From: Cellvibrionaceae bacterium AOL6
GTDB taxonomy: Bacteria; Pseudomonadota; Gammaproteobacteria; Pseudomonadales; Cellvibrionaceae
DNA length: 64,000 bases
Direction: 5' to 3'
Assembly: GCA_003265435.1 (NCBI GenBank)
Contig: NOXC01000002.1
Coordinates: 345,712-409,711 of the forward strand
The translations under genes were made by a program, and so were the position numbers. The notes beneath the pieces are model-generated. The model was not told where the DNA came from. It saw nothing but the letters and a program-made list of their open reading frames with translations, and searched no databases. Positions within the stretch are counted from its first letter, which is position 1; every line of letters begins with the position of its first letter. This document shows, one piece after another, positions 35,620 through 45,457 of this stretch.

Positions 35620-37113
35620 TTATTTTTCTGCGGCACAGTGTTGCGCGATATAGGTTTCGTGATCGGGCAAACTCTGCACCTTACGTACGGTGTCTTGCTC
35701 CAGAGAGCTCAAAAAATGTTTAAGGTTTTCTCCGGGCATCGTATCCACAATGGGATGATAACTTTCAGGCTCAATTCCCTGCCCCATCATGACCTGACGC
35801 CAGGATTCTTCACTGAACAACTCACTGGGCTCCTTGAAGATTTTACCGGTTCGACGGAACAGCGCGATTCGCCGTTCCAGCGATTCCGGAATACTCATCG
35901 AGCGGCAGTAGCGCCAAAATTCGGAATCCGTCCTGTCCGTCACTTTGTAGTGCAGGATAATAAAGTCTCGAATTTTCTCGTAGTCGTTGTATGCCTGCGC
36001 ATTGAACTCATCGGCTTCGCACTCGTGCACGCCGTGCACAGGAAACAATTGGGCGAGGCGAATGGCACTGCGCTGAATCAAATGAATACTGGTGGATTCC
36101 AGCGGCTCGAGGAAACCACTACTCAAACCGATTGCGACACAATTCTTTAGCCATTGTCGACGCCGCACCCCGGCGCGAAAATGCAGCTGCCTCGGTTCGG
36201 CCAGAAGTTCACCTTCGACGTTGTCGACCAGCAGGGCACGCGCGGCATCATCACTGATAAAATCACGACTGAACACCAGCCCATTCCCTCGACGATGCTG
36301 CAGGGGAATACGCCATTGCCAGCCGGAGGCATGGGCGATGGAGCGTGTGAACGGTACAATTTTGCCCACGGACGCCGACTGCACCGCAAAAGCACTATCG
36401 CACGGAAGCCAGTGTGACCAATCTTCAAAACCGCTGCGCAGCGTTTTCTCAATCAATAAGCCACGAAAGCCGGTACAGTCGACAAAAAAATCACCCTCAA
36501 CCTCGGTGCCCTTTTCGAGCTGCAGCGAGCGGATGTGTCCGGTGTCAGGTTGTAAATCGACATGTTGAATTTTGCCTTCCACACGCGTGACGCCAAGCTT
36601 TTCCGCAAATTCCCGCAAAAAGCGCGCGTATAAGCCGGCATCGAGATGATAGGCATAATTCAAGGCCTTTGCCGAAAAGCGGCCTTCTGCCGCTGCGCGC
36701 GTTTCAGGGCAATAGCGTTCATACTCTTTCGCAACACCTTGTTGTTTTCCGGCAAGCCAAAAGTGCTGAAAACCACAGGCCCAACAATCCTGACCGGCGA
36801 AACCAAAGCTATGAAAATACTTTTCTCCGGGTACCCGCCAGTTTTCGAAGGCGATACCCAGTTTGAACGTGGCCTGCGTTCGGGCAACGAATTCATTTTC
36901 GTCGATGCCGAGCACGCCATGGAGATTTATTAAAGGAGGAATGGTGGCTTCACCCACACCCACCGTAGGAATCGCATCGGATTCCACCAGCGTAATGTCG
37001 ACGGTATCGCCCAATGTTTTCGCCATCACAGCAGCGGTAATCCACCCTGCCGTACCGCCGCCAGCAATAACCAGTCGGCTGATTTTATTATTGTGGGGTG
37101 ACTGCATACTCAA
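35620..37113 (-). CDS. Flavin-dependent (tryptophan) halogenase family protein
   Basis: 497 residues. RLVIAGGGTAGWITAAVMA (FAD loop), [33 protein letters not shown] (catalytic Lys), [17 protein letters not shown] (intact WxWxIP) and [18 protein letters not shown] (catalytic Glu) are all conserved, so it should be an active flavin halogenase. It is closely similar to the genes at 49034 and 52012. It lies 209 bases after the TonB receptor gene on the same strand, with a terminator between them, and upstream of the divergent halogenase at 33963. Related halogenases of Xanthomonas and Brevundimonas, as I recall, prefer bromide and free indole-type acceptors. Confidence 0.9.
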   Translation of the reverse strand: MSMQSPHNNKISRLVIAGGGTAGWITAAVMAKTLGDTVDITLVESDAIPTVGVGEATIPPLINLHGVLGIDENEFVARTQATFKLGIAFENWRVPGEKYFHSFGFAGQDCWACGFQHFWLAGKQQGVAKEYERYCPETRAAAEGRFSAKALNYAYHLDAGLYARFLREFAEKLGVTRVEGKIQHVDLQPDTGHIRSLQLEKGTEVEGDFFVDCTGFRGLLIEKTLRSGFEDWSHWLPCDSAFAVQSASVGKIVPFTRSIAHASGWQWRIPLQHRRGNGLVFSRDFISDDAARALLVDNVEGELLAEPRQLHFRAGVRRRQWLKNCVAIGLSSGFLEPLESTSIHLIQRSAIRLAQLFPVHGVHECEADEFNAQAYNDYEKIRDFIILHYKVTDRTDSEFWRYCRSMSIPESLERRIALFRRTGKIFKEPSELFSEESWRQVMMGQGIEPESYHPIVDTMPGENLKHFLSSLEQDTVRKVQSLPDHETYIAQHCAAEK

Positions 37114-37242
37114 AAACCCGTTTTATTCATCACGTTCTACACGATCATAGGCGAGCAACACGCCAATCGCGATCGTGTTATGCCTTCAGTGTAACACCCT
37201 TTTCGCCACTGACCTGCGGCCAATTCGCGACACATCTGCATA

Positions 37243-37271
37243 CAAAAAAGGCCGCTGTTCACACAGCGGCC
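37243..37271 (-). terminator. Terminator between TBDT and halogenase genes
   Basis: On the minus strand GGCCGCTG and CAGCGGCC form an 8-bp stem around TGTGAA, followed by six T. It ends most transcripts of the receptor gene, so the halogenases depend on read-through or their own promoter. Confidence 0.8.
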
Positions 37272-37322
37272 CTGTTTCTGCTACGAACGGTGGCCCCATC
37301 CTGTGGGTGCCACCTCGCGTGA

Positions 37323-40300
37323 TTAGAAGGTGTAACGCGCGCCCAAGTTATAACGCGCCCCGCCTTCGTACACAGCGATCACTTCCTGCTCCGAGCGACC
37401 ATAAGTGCGACCATATTCTTCGGTCACATTCAGGCCTTCAGCAAACACACTGAAGTTTTCGGTGATGTCATAGCTGACGTTGATATCAACCTGGCTATAG
37501 TCATCCACGTAAGTCGGGTTGTTGCCATTGGCCGTCGCCGTATTCTGGAGGAAAGCATCACGCCAGTTGTACGCAATACGTGCCTGGAAACCATACTTGT
37601 CGTAGAAACCGATCAAGTTGGCCGAATCACTCTGACCGGTAACCGCGAACTGAGGCTCATCCAACAGCATATTGTCGAACTCTGTGTTGCTGTCGACGAT
37701 GGTGTAGTTGGCAATCAGACCAAAGCCAGACTCCCCGAACGCATGCTGAACGGCAAATTCCCAACCGTCATAGCGCACGGATTCATCATTGTTTACACGT
37801 AGCTGCATGTTGAAAGGTGCGGCAGGATCTTCACCCGGAATACCGTTGATGATGATGTTATCACCATCGACATAGGCATAATCATCACTCGCAAAGTTAT
37901 CCAGAATGTACTGCTTGATTTCCGCTCCCTGATTGGGCGTCAAACCTGAATCCAGCGCCGCCTGGTAACGTGGTCCACCAATCGGGGTCACGACATCGGG
38001 AAGTGGCTGCTCAGTGACAAGTACCGAACCGATGAAGTTTTCCACATTTTTGGTGAAGTAGCCGACACTCATGTAGCTCGCGTCGCCGTAGTACCACTCA
38101 AAAGACAGGTCGATGTTATCCGACACGAAGGGTTTCAGCCCCGGATTACCACGACTGCCATCACCACCATCAGCATTCAAACGCTGAGAGTAGCTCTCGC
38201 CACCCAGAATTTCTTTCCAACCAGGGCGTGCCAGGGTACGGCTATACGATGCACGTACGATCATGTTTTCCGCCACATCAAAGCTGGCATCGATGGAGGG
38301 CAGCAAGTAATCATACGAACCGCTGTCAGAAACCTGTTGAGCCTGACCAACGGGGTCCATATAGAACTCGTTGATCGTCTCCCAACGTACCGGAGAGTAT
38401 TCCTGCGTGATCGCAGGCGTTTCAACTTCGGTGGACTCATAGCGCAGACCGGCATAAACCTGAGTCCCCATGCCAAACAGCTCGGTATCCCAGTTCAACT
38501 GAACGTACACGCTCTGCGAGGTTTCATCCGCGTCAAAGTACTCGTCTAGATTGTCAGAGGTTTTTGTACAGTAATACGTCGAGCCATCCGCACAGTTACC
38601 GGCACCGCCGCCGTCATCGAGATTTTGCGCGGCGAAGTTGCGAACAGTATCGAAGTCATAGACGAAGTGTTGGTTCCATGGGTTGTAGTCGCTCGCGCCC
38701 AGGAAGGCCATCTCTTCTTCGGTGGTGCCGCCCTTGCTGGCTTCGAATTTGTCCATGATGGTGTCTACCGTGAACCATTCAGAAGGCATCATGCCCGGCT
38801 CGCCCAGACCACCCCAGGAGTCGCGCTGTACGTTGCCAAAACCAGAACGGTATTGCGCTTCAGTACTGGCCACACCAAAGAGCAGGCTCGCGTCGTCAGA
38901 AAACTCCCACTCACCAGAGAGCTGTAATTGGCTCACTTCATGGCGCATTTGGCTGTTACTGAAGAACGACCCTGACACCATCAAGTCTTCAGGGCGCAGA
39001 TCAGTACCGCCCTCACCGTTGGCAATGTCGAGGTACAACACAGGCATGTCGCCACGCGTATTCAGTGAGCTTTGGTCACGGACATAGGCCGATACCGCAA
39101 TCCCGACGCGGCTGCCCAAATCACTGTTTGGTCGCGCTTCAGCAGAGGAGTCGTGGTAGTCGAGCGCGAAGCTCAGCGTATCCGTCGCTTGCCATTCGAT
39201 GTTGAAACCGACAGATTTGTTTTCGTACAAGCGGCTGGTACGGCCGGCACCAAAAGTCAGGTCGCCCGTGCCCGGAGTAACATCATCCGGAGAGGTATCT
39301 TCGGAGTAGATTTCAGGCGTTTGTACGGCTGGCGAAGCGTGGTCGGTGTAGATTCCGGCTTGACCGCCAAAACCAAACCACGCGCCCACATCGTAGTATT
39401 CGTTGGTGATTTCGTTTTCGCTGTAGGTGTAGTCGAGCGTCATCTGAACAGTGTCGACCGGCTCATATTGCAGGGTCAGCTGACCATTGGTACGCGTTCG
39501 CTCAAACTCACTGAAAGAGTAACCCATCTGCTGAGGTGTGCTGTACACATCCTCGGGCGCGGGTTGGTTCTGGAATCGGTCACCATTCAGGAAGTCAACA
39601 CCGCCCCAGGCATTCGCACCGGGTGTGCCCCAATCCTGAACAACGGTACCGGCAACGGAGTACCAGCCACCACCGCCAACCTGAGCCGTCTTTTGGCCGC
39701 CCTGGCGATCCTGGTAGCTACCGGTCAGCGCCACACCAAATTTGTCATCGAAGAAAGTTTGGCTGTAGATACCAGAAATCTCTGGTGTCATGGACGGGTC
39801 GTCAGAGCTTTGATCGTAGACCCCTTTACCGGAGATGGAGGCTTTTAAGCCGGGGTCGTCCAGTGGCTTGGGCGTGACGATATTGATCGTTGCGCCGATG
39901 CCGCCTGGTGTCACAGAGGCGCGTGATGTCTTGTATACTTCGACAGAAGACACCCCTTCTGACGCAAGGTTGGCGAAATCGAAGGAGCGCGAACCGGAAG
40001 CGACGGTATCTTCAATCGTTGCACCCGGCATCTGTCGGCCGTTCAAGGTCACTAGGTTGAATTCGGGACCGAGACCGCGGACAGTCACTTTGGAGCCCTC
40101 GCCGTCACGGCGATCGATGGAGACACCGGTGATGCGCTGCAGTGATTCAGCGAGGTTGGTGTCCGGGAACTTACCGATGTCCTCAGCGGAGATCGCATCC
40201 ACGACCCCTTGAGCGTCACGCTTCAGATCCATGGAGCGCTTCAAACTGGCGCGGATACCGGTTACGACGAGTTCTTCTTCCTGATAGGAGGCGCTGTCTT

Positions 40301-40388
40301 GCTCCTGCGCCATGGCAGCAGTACTGACGGCCATTGCGATACTGGTAGCGAGCAACTGTTTAGAAAACACTTTTCTTGACATAGTCAT
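37323..40388 (-). CDS. TonB-dependent receptor (Xanthomonas/Caulobacter type)
   Basis: About 1021 residues from ATG 40388 (a second ATG at 40382 is better spaced from GTGGGG). The signal peptide ends AAMAQEQ. A TonB box-like ELVVTGIRASL is followed by the plug domain: SAEDIGKFPDTNLAESLQRITGVSIDRRDGEGSKVTVRGLGPEFNLVTLNGRQMP. The 22-stranded barrel ends ARYTF, the C-terminal Phe expected for outer-membrane assembly. This subfamily imports complex oligosaccharides in carbohydrate-utilisation loci. It lies divergent from an AraC regulator and upstream of two halogenases. Position near GH16, GH3 and GH-A genes suggests laminari-oligosaccharides, but this is inference. Confidence 0.93.
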   Translation of the reverse strand: MTMSRKVFSKQLLATSIAMAVSTAAMAQEQDSASYQEEELVVTGIRASLKRSMDLKRDAQGVVDAISAEDIGKFPDTNLAESLQRITGVSIDRRDGEGSKVTVRGLGPEFNLVTLNGRQMPGATIEDTVASGSRSFDFANLASEGVSSVEVYKTSRASVTPGGIGATINIVTPKPLDDPGLKASISGKGVYDQSSDDPSMTPEISGIYSQTFFDDKFGVALTGSYQDRQGGQKTAQVGGGGWYSVAGTVVQDWGTPGANAWGGVDFLNGDRFQNQPAPEDVYSTPQQMGYSFSEFERTRTNGQLTLQYEPVDTVQMTLDYTYSENEITNEYYDVGAWFGFGGQAGIYTDHASPAVQTPEIYSEDTSPDDVTPGTGDLTFGAGRTSRLYENKSVGFNIEWQATDTLSFALDYHDSSAEARPNSDLGSRVGIAVSAYVRDQSSLNTRGDMPVLYLDIANGEGGTDLRPEDLMVSGSFFSNSQMRHEVSQLQLSGEWEFSDDASLLFGVASTEAQYRSGFGNVQRDSWGGLGEPGMMPSEWFTVDTIMDKFEASKGGTTEEEMAFLGASDYNPWNQHFVYDFDTVRNFAAQNLDDGGGAGNCADGSTYYCTKTSDNLDEYFDADETSQSVYVQLNWDTELFGMGTQVYAGLRYESTEVETPAITQEYSPVRWETINEFYMDPVGQAQQVSDSGSYDYLLPSIDASFDVAENMIVRASYSRTLARPGWKEILGGESYSQRLNADGGDGSRGNPGLKPFVSDNIDLSFEWYYGDASYMSVGYFTKNVENFIGSVLVTEQPLPDVVTPIGGPRYQAALDSGLTPNQGAEIKQYILDNFASDDYAYVDGDNIIINGIPGEDPAAPFNMQLRVNNDESVRYDGWEFAVQHAFGESGFGLIANYTIVDSNTEFDNMLLDEPQFAVTGQSDSANLIGFYDKYGFQARIAYNWRDAFLQNTATANGNNPTYVDDYSQVDINVSYDITENFSVFAEGLNVTEEYGRTYGRSEQEVIAVYEGGARYNLGARYTF

Positions 40389-41130
40389 CCCCACTTTGGG
40401 TTTATTATCGATTATTTTGCGAACAGGCTTAGCTGTTTCCATTTTGTGCGTTGAACGCCTTGGCACTGAAGCAGAAAACTGCGGAACGCCAAGTCTGTCC
40501 AAGCCTGCACGCTAAGTCTTTCATCGCAGACTGTCGTACATGTAAACGGTTTCGCTGAAAATGACACGTATCACTTTGCGGGAGGCAGTCGAATTGGTGG
40601 CACTTTAAAGTGGCACTTAGATTTTTATATAATAAATTCAATCACTTGGGGAGATTCGACCGAAAGACACTCCTCCCCTGCCCAGCGTGCGAGGAAGTCA
40701 TCAAAATACGCTTTAACCGGTTTCCTGAAACCTGTATCCACGGTTGGCGAAAATGCTCAGCGCACCCCTCCGAGCATCCTGCGGAACAGGGGGCCTTAAA
40801 CACCGCCCATCACAAGCCCACCGCGCCCTGTCTCGCTCCCCGCGCAAAAAAAAGGCTTTGCCGGTTTAAGAAGCAAACTGCTAGACTAGAGAACAAATGA
40901 CGTATGCGCATCGCCACCCAGCGGCCATCGCTCAGTCATACAAATATGATGATAACTAATAGAATAAATCAAACAATTCACTCTCAATAAAATGTCTCGC
41001 GCGGAGCTTTCCCCTCGCCGAAAACTCGGCTAGGCTTTCTCCCCCTTGCGGCCCTCCCTAAAACAGATTGCGCTTGTCCGCGTCGAGTTGGGAAGTCAGA
41101 GAGTCAATTGAAGCCAGCAGTGAAGAGCTC
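40389..41130. other. Divergent control region between TBDT and AraC genes
   Basis: 742 bases with no convincing gene. It holds A-rich AATAATCGATAATAAA (minus strand, 40401-40416), a tandem GTGGCACTT box (40597-40618) and A/T-rich TTTTTATATAATAAATT (40622-40638), which could contain a -10 element. Short open frames here look like chance. Confidence 0.5.
40597..40618. promoter_or_regulatory. Tandem GTGGCACTT box upstream of the TBDT
   Basis: GTGGCACTT occurs twice, 13 bases apart start to start, with a CACTTTAAAGTG palindrome at the centre. It resembles the palindrome at 26847-26867 and AGTGCCACTTT at 33934-33944. It is a candidate operator for a glycan-responsive regulator. Confidence 0.45.
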
Positions 41131-42306
41131 ATGTCAAAAGTCCTTTTTAATATCGACGACCTGTCGCTGATCCTCGTCATCTCCTCAAGTCTGATATTCA
41201 TACTGATCCTGCTCAGCGACAAACGTCACCTGCAACACAAGCGCTGGTTGTCGCTGTTTCTCGCCTGTGTGGCCATATCCTGTTTCGATACCTTGATTTA
41301 CTGGTCTGGCCCGGTGAAGCAGGAATTGATTTTCCTGCAACCGCATGCCTTTTTTCTACTCAAGGCCGTGCAATTTCTGAGTGCGCCGGTACTGTTTACC
41401 TACGCTCGCTCGCTTATCTACAAGGACTTCAAACTGCAGCGTCATGACCTGCTGCACTTTTCACCAGCCATTGCGTATGTCTGCGCGATTCCGGTGATCT
41501 ACAGCACGATGGGGCGCGAACAACTCGAAGCCGGGATCATCCACTTCAACCTGTACTTCGACAACCCGATTTACTGGACCTGTACCTGGATGATGCACTT
41601 TGTGCAGCTCGGCTATGGGCTCGCGACGTATCGACTGCTGCAACGTCACAAAGAACGGCTCGAAGACGTCAGCTCCAATATTGAGGGCGTGCACGGAAAG
41701 TGGCTGAAGATGTTAGTCGTCGGCTTCGTTTTCCTGTGGCTGCTGCGCACCATATCACCCGCGTTCAGTGTGCTCGCTATTGGATCTCTTGCGCAGTTCG
41801 TCGGCGTGTTGAGCAATTACTTCCTGTTCATACTGGTCAACAGCCTGGTGGTCTTCAGCCTCTCACGCTCCACGGTGACCACGTCTCAAAAAGAGGCCAA
41901 TACACCCGAAGCCGTGCAGCCACACGACTACACAGAAGAACAGATCCACCGCCTGGATCGCACGATGAAGGAACGTCAGCCCTTCCTGAACCCAGACCTG
42001 ACACTGGAAGACCTGTCTCGCATCAGCTCCATACCTCAGCGCACACTGTCATCGATCATCAATCGTCATCATCACAAGAACTTCTTCGAGTTTGTGAACG
42101 AATACCGGGTGAACATGGCGGCTGAATTACTGCTGAATGAGGAGAACAAGCTGTCCATGCTGGACATCATGAATGAGGCGGGTTTTAACAGTAAGTCGGC
42201 CTTTAACCGCTTTTTCAAGAAGATTACCGGGATGACGCCCACCCAGTACCGCAATACGCAATCCGCGCAGGCAAGCCAGACGCCCCCTCTCGCAGAGAAT
42301 AAATAA
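41131..42306 (+). CDS. AraC family transcriptional regulator with membrane sensor domain
   Basis: 391 residues from ATG 41131. The N-terminal half has about six to seven hydrophobic helices (LSLILVISSSLIFILILL, WLSLFLACVAISCFDTLIYW, FFLLKAVQFLSAPVLFTYAR and so on). The C-terminal 110 residues are an AraC DNA-binding domain with two helix-turn-helix motifs (LTLEDLSRISSIPQRTLSSIINR and MLDIMNEAGFNSKSAFNRFFKKITGMTPTQYR). Such membrane-bound AraC proteins typically control neighbouring carbohydrate loci. It is divergent from the TBDT and upstream of GH10, so activation of either or both modules is plausible. The ligand is unknown. Confidence 0.88.
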   Translation: MSKVLFNIDDLSLILVISSSLIFILILLSDKRHLQHKRWLSLFLACVAISCFDTLIYWSGPVKQELIFLQPHAFFLLKAVQFLSAPVLFTYARSLIYKDFKLQRHDLLHFSPAIAYVCAIPVIYSTMGREQLEAGIIHFNLYFDNPIYWTCTWMMHFVQLGYGLATYRLLQRHKERLEDVSSNIEGVHGKWLKMLVVGFVFLWLLRTISPAFSVLAIGSLAQFVGVLSNYFLFILVNSLVVFSLSRSTVTTSQKEANTPEAVQPHDYTEEQIHRLDRTMKERQPFLNPDLTLEDLSRISSIPQRTLSSIINRHHHKNFFEFVNEYRVNMAAELLLNEENKLSMLDIMNEAGFNSKSAFNRFFKKITGMTPTQYRNTQSAQASQTPPLAENK

Positions 42307-42988
42307 GCTGTAAAAAAAAGGGGCACCGCGTGGTGCCCCGAATTGCCTTTATCGATGCCACGATAGGAGAGTGAGCAACTCGCGCCATGTGCGAGTTGCT
42401 GGTCATCGCCGCACCTTCAGTAGAGCACAGAACACCCATTTGGCGGTGCCAATATCCGCGTGAACAGGTTTTGATACCTGGTGTCACTTGCAACATCTCG
42501 TCGCACAACAAAACCTTGCACCTTACAAAGTACCGAAACAGCGCATACAAGATGACCAAAAGTCAGTCGACTTTACGGGCCGCCTATCACATATTGTCAT
42601 ATCAACCATAGCCATCCATGACTGAACAGCATATCGTAGTGACGCCACGCCTCTTCGTGTTACCTGCAGTGACAATCAAACAAAGAATAAAAAATGCCCT
42701 GCACGCCAATGGCAACGAGGAAGACCAGCCAAAATACAGGTTCGTGCACGCCGCGCTTTGAGCGTATTTCGATTTTAAGTGCGCATTTTGGTAACACAAG
42801 AAGAGCAGCCCAAGGTCCCACTTTCTTCATTTGGTCATTCTGACTATACGTGATATAAAATGCCGGTACACCCAGCCAGCCGGGCAGCACGCTGTGTTCC
42901 TGCCTTGCTGGCGACGAATATCAATAACGAAACAGGCAATCCGACAAACAGCCGGTCCGACCTGTATGACTTCTGTGCGGAGATAGCA
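42307..42988. other. Intergenic region between AraC and GH10 with two hairpins
   Basis: 682 bases without a credible gene. GGGGCACCGCGTGGTGCCCC (42320-42339) follows an A run, so it would terminate minus-strand rather than plus-strand transcripts. AGCAACTCGC/GCGAGTTGCT (42374-42400) forms a second 10-bp stem. The remainder must hold the GH10 promoter; no element is clear. Confidence 0.5.
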
Positions 42989-45457
42989 ATGCGCTATAAC
43001 AAGAAACACCTCACTTTTAAGCGATCCCTTCTGGCAAGCTGTATCAGTTTGCTTCCTCTCATGTCAGCGCAGGCGCAAGTTACGCAGCTTGCGCAAAATG
43101 GCGACTTTGAAGATGGTGGTGACGCGGCTGCCAATAACGCTGCTTACTGGTGGTTTGGTTTCGGTACCGACACCCCATCTGCAACGATGGAAGACGCGCA
43201 TTGGGGTAACTATAGTGGTCTTAGTACCGGCCGTACCGATACCTGGCAGGGCCCTGCGCAAAACTTGCTCTCCCAGTTAGAAGCGGGCAAGACGTACACG
43301 ATTGGCGTATGGGTGAAACTCGCAGGGGATACCGCTTCTGATGCCGTCACGCTCAGTGTTAAAAAGGCAGGCGATGGCGATGACGTCTATACCAATATCA
43401 TCAGTGGTACTGCATACAATGATATGTGGACCTATCTCGAAGGCGACTATGCCCTCACCATCGAAAATCCAGGCGCGACGCTGTCCGAAGTCACCGCCTA
43501 CATTCAAGGCCCCGCGAGCGGTGTATCCTTTTATGTAGACGACCTTAGCGTGATTGAAAATGCCGATGCAGCAGCACCGGAATTAATCAGCAATGGCGAC
43601 CTTGAGGCTGGGACTACCGCGAACTGGAACGCGTTTGGTCCGCCAGTCATCGCGGCTTCGACAGAGCAGGCTCAAAGTGGGACTTACAGCGCGTTGGTAA
43701 CCGGGCGTACAGACACTTGGAACGGTATCGCCCAAAACGTACAAAGTGCCCTCGAAAGCGGAAAACGCTACAACACCTCGGTCTGGGTACGCCTGAAAAA
43801 TGGGGACGGTGCCGCCAGTACCGTCCAACTCACGATGAAAAAGACCGACAATGACGGTGATAGCTACATCGGTATCGGCAGCGCCAGCGTCGACAACAGC
43901 GCCTGGGTTCAAATTTCCGGTAGTTATGCACACGAAGTCAACGGCTCGCTGACCGACCTGCAACTGTATATCCAGGGCCCTGATGCCGGGATCGAGTACT
44001 ATGTCGATGACCTCAGTGTCAAAGAGTCTTCAAACCCCGACTGGAAAACATCGGCGAATGCGCGTATTGATGCCTTGCGCAAGCGCGAAGCCGTATTGAG
44101 CTTTGTCGATGCTGACAACGGCAATGCCGCTGTGACTTCGGGTGAAACCGTGGAAATCCGCCAGTACCGCAATGAATTCATGTTTGGCTCGGCCATCGCA
44201 AGCGAAGTGCTGACAAACGACCAGTATCAAAACTTCTTCCTCGAGAATTTCGAGTGGGGTGTATTCGAGAACGAAATCAAATGGCCGGCCACCGAACCCA
44301 GCCAAGGGAATGTCGACTACAGTACCCCAGACGCCATGGTGGCCTTTGCTCAGGAGAACGACATTCGCTTGCGCGGCCACACGCTGTTCTGGTCTAACCC
44401 CGAGTTTATCCAAACCTGGGTACAGGAACTGACAGGCCAAGATTTGGTGGACGCCATTGATGCCCGACTCTCCAGCGTGCTGACCGACAACTACAACGGT
44501 GTATTCGAGCAGTGGGACGTCAACAACGAAATGCTGCATTACAGCTTTTATGAAGACACCCTCTCCGACTACGACGGCGCTGGGTTCAATCCTCGCGTCT
44601 ACCTCTTCGACCAGGCCAACCTGCTCGATCCGGATGCCGAATATTATGTCAACGACTTCAATGTGATTTCACCGCCCTACCGCTACGACGACTATGTCGC
44701 GCAGATCCGGGAATTGCGATCAGGCGGCGCTCCGATCGAAGCCATTGGCGTGCAGGGACACTTTGGTACCAACGTCGATCACACCGCCATCCACAGAGCC
44801 TTTGATGCGCTTTCCGCGCTGGGCCTGCCGATTGTCGTCACAGAGTTTGACGCCAATGATCCAGACGATGCAGCCCGAGCCGAACACCTCGAAACACTCT
44901 ATCGGACTGCCCTCGCTCACCCCTCAGTGAAAGGCGTATTAATGTGGGGTTTCTGGGAGGACCGACACTGGCGCCCCGATGCTGCAATCGTCGATTCAAA
45001 CTGGAATATCAATGAAGCCGGTCTTCGCTATCAGGCCTTGCGCGATGAGTGGCGTACCGACTTGGACGACGTGGCTGACGACGATGGCGTGACCTATACC
45101 GGCTTCCATGGTCAATACCGCGTGACCGCCAGCGACGGTACCAACACCCTCTATGGCGAATACACTCTAGAAAAAGGCCAGGGCACGCAAAACATTGAAG
45201 TGGCGCTGAGTGCGCAAGCCCCTTGGGGAGAAACACCCACGCCGGCACCTACCCCAACACCGGCGCCCACACCCGAGCCTACGCCCGAACCCACACCTGA
45301 GCCCACTCCGACTCCAGGCGTTTACGATCCGGATGTCGATGTTGCGGACAGTGCAGGCGGCGGTGCCGCAGGTGGAAGTGCGTTCCTGATTTTGCTCAGT
45401 GTCCTCTTCGGGTCTCGAATTTTCGATAGGAACGCAAAGCGACGTACACAAAATTAA
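42989..45457 (+). CDS. GH10 endo-beta-xylanase with two CBM4/9/22-like modules and C-terminal sorting tail
   Basis: 822 residues from ATG 42989 (GGAG ribosome-binding site). A signal peptide ends SAQAQ. Two jelly-roll modules of the CBM_4_9/CBM22 type follow (about 33-185 and 197-345; NGDFEDGGD... and SNGDLEAGTTANWNAFG). The GH10 barrel runs about 350-700, with RQYRNEFMFGSAI, RLRGHTLFWSN, FEQWDVNNEML (acid/base Glu), YYVNDFNV, IGVQGHFG and IVVTEFDAN (nucleophile Glu). A Pro-Thr-Glu linker then precedes a tail with a Gly-rich DSAGGGAAGG, a hydrophobic helix and RNAKRR. The tail resembles a GlyGly-CTERM sorting signal. It acts on xylan outside the cell. A TBDT gene follows 342 bases on. Confidence 0.92.
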   Translation: MRYNKKHLTFKRSLLASCISLLPLMSAQAQVTQLAQNGDFEDGGDAAANNAAYWWFGFGTDTPSATMEDAHWGNYSGLSTGRTDTWQGPAQNLLSQLEAGKTYTIGVWVKLAGDTASDAVTLSVKKAGDGDDVYTNIISGTAYNDMWTYLEGDYALTIENPGATLSEVTAYIQGPASGVSFYVDDLSVIENADAAAPELISNGDLEAGTTANWNAFGPPVIAASTEQAQSGTYSALVTGRTDTWNGIAQNVQSALESGKRYNTSVWVRLKNGDGAASTVQLTMKKTDNDGDSYIGIGSASVDNSAWVQISGSYAHEVNGSLTDLQLYIQGPDAGIEYYVDDLSVKESSNPDWKTSANARIDALRKREAVLSFVDADNGNAAVTSGETVEIRQYRNEFMFGSAIASEVLTNDQYQNFFLENFEWGVFENEIKWPATEPSQGNVDYSTPDAMVAFAQENDIRLRGHTLFWSNPEFIQTWVQELTGQDLVDAIDARLSSVLTDNYNGVFEQWDVNNEMLHYSFYEDTLSDYDGAGFNPRVYLFDQANLLDPDAEYYVNDFNVISPPYRYDDYVAQIRELRSGGAPIEAIGVQGHFGTNVDHTAIHRAFDALSALGLPIVVTEFDANDPDDAARAEHLETLYRTALAHPSVKGVLMWGFWEDRHWRPDAAIVDSNWNINEAGLRYQALRDEWRTDLDDVADDDGVTYTGFHGQYRVTASDGTNTLYGEYTLEKGQGTQNIEVALSAQAPWGETPTPAPTPTPAPTPEPTPEPTPEPTPTPGVYDPDVDVADSAGGGAAGGSAFLILLSVLFGSRIFDRNAKRRTQN

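Noticed and set aside
42602..42890. Overlapping minus-strand small frames before GH10
   Set aside because: No ribosome-binding sites and mutually overlapping; best read as chance frames in a promoter region.
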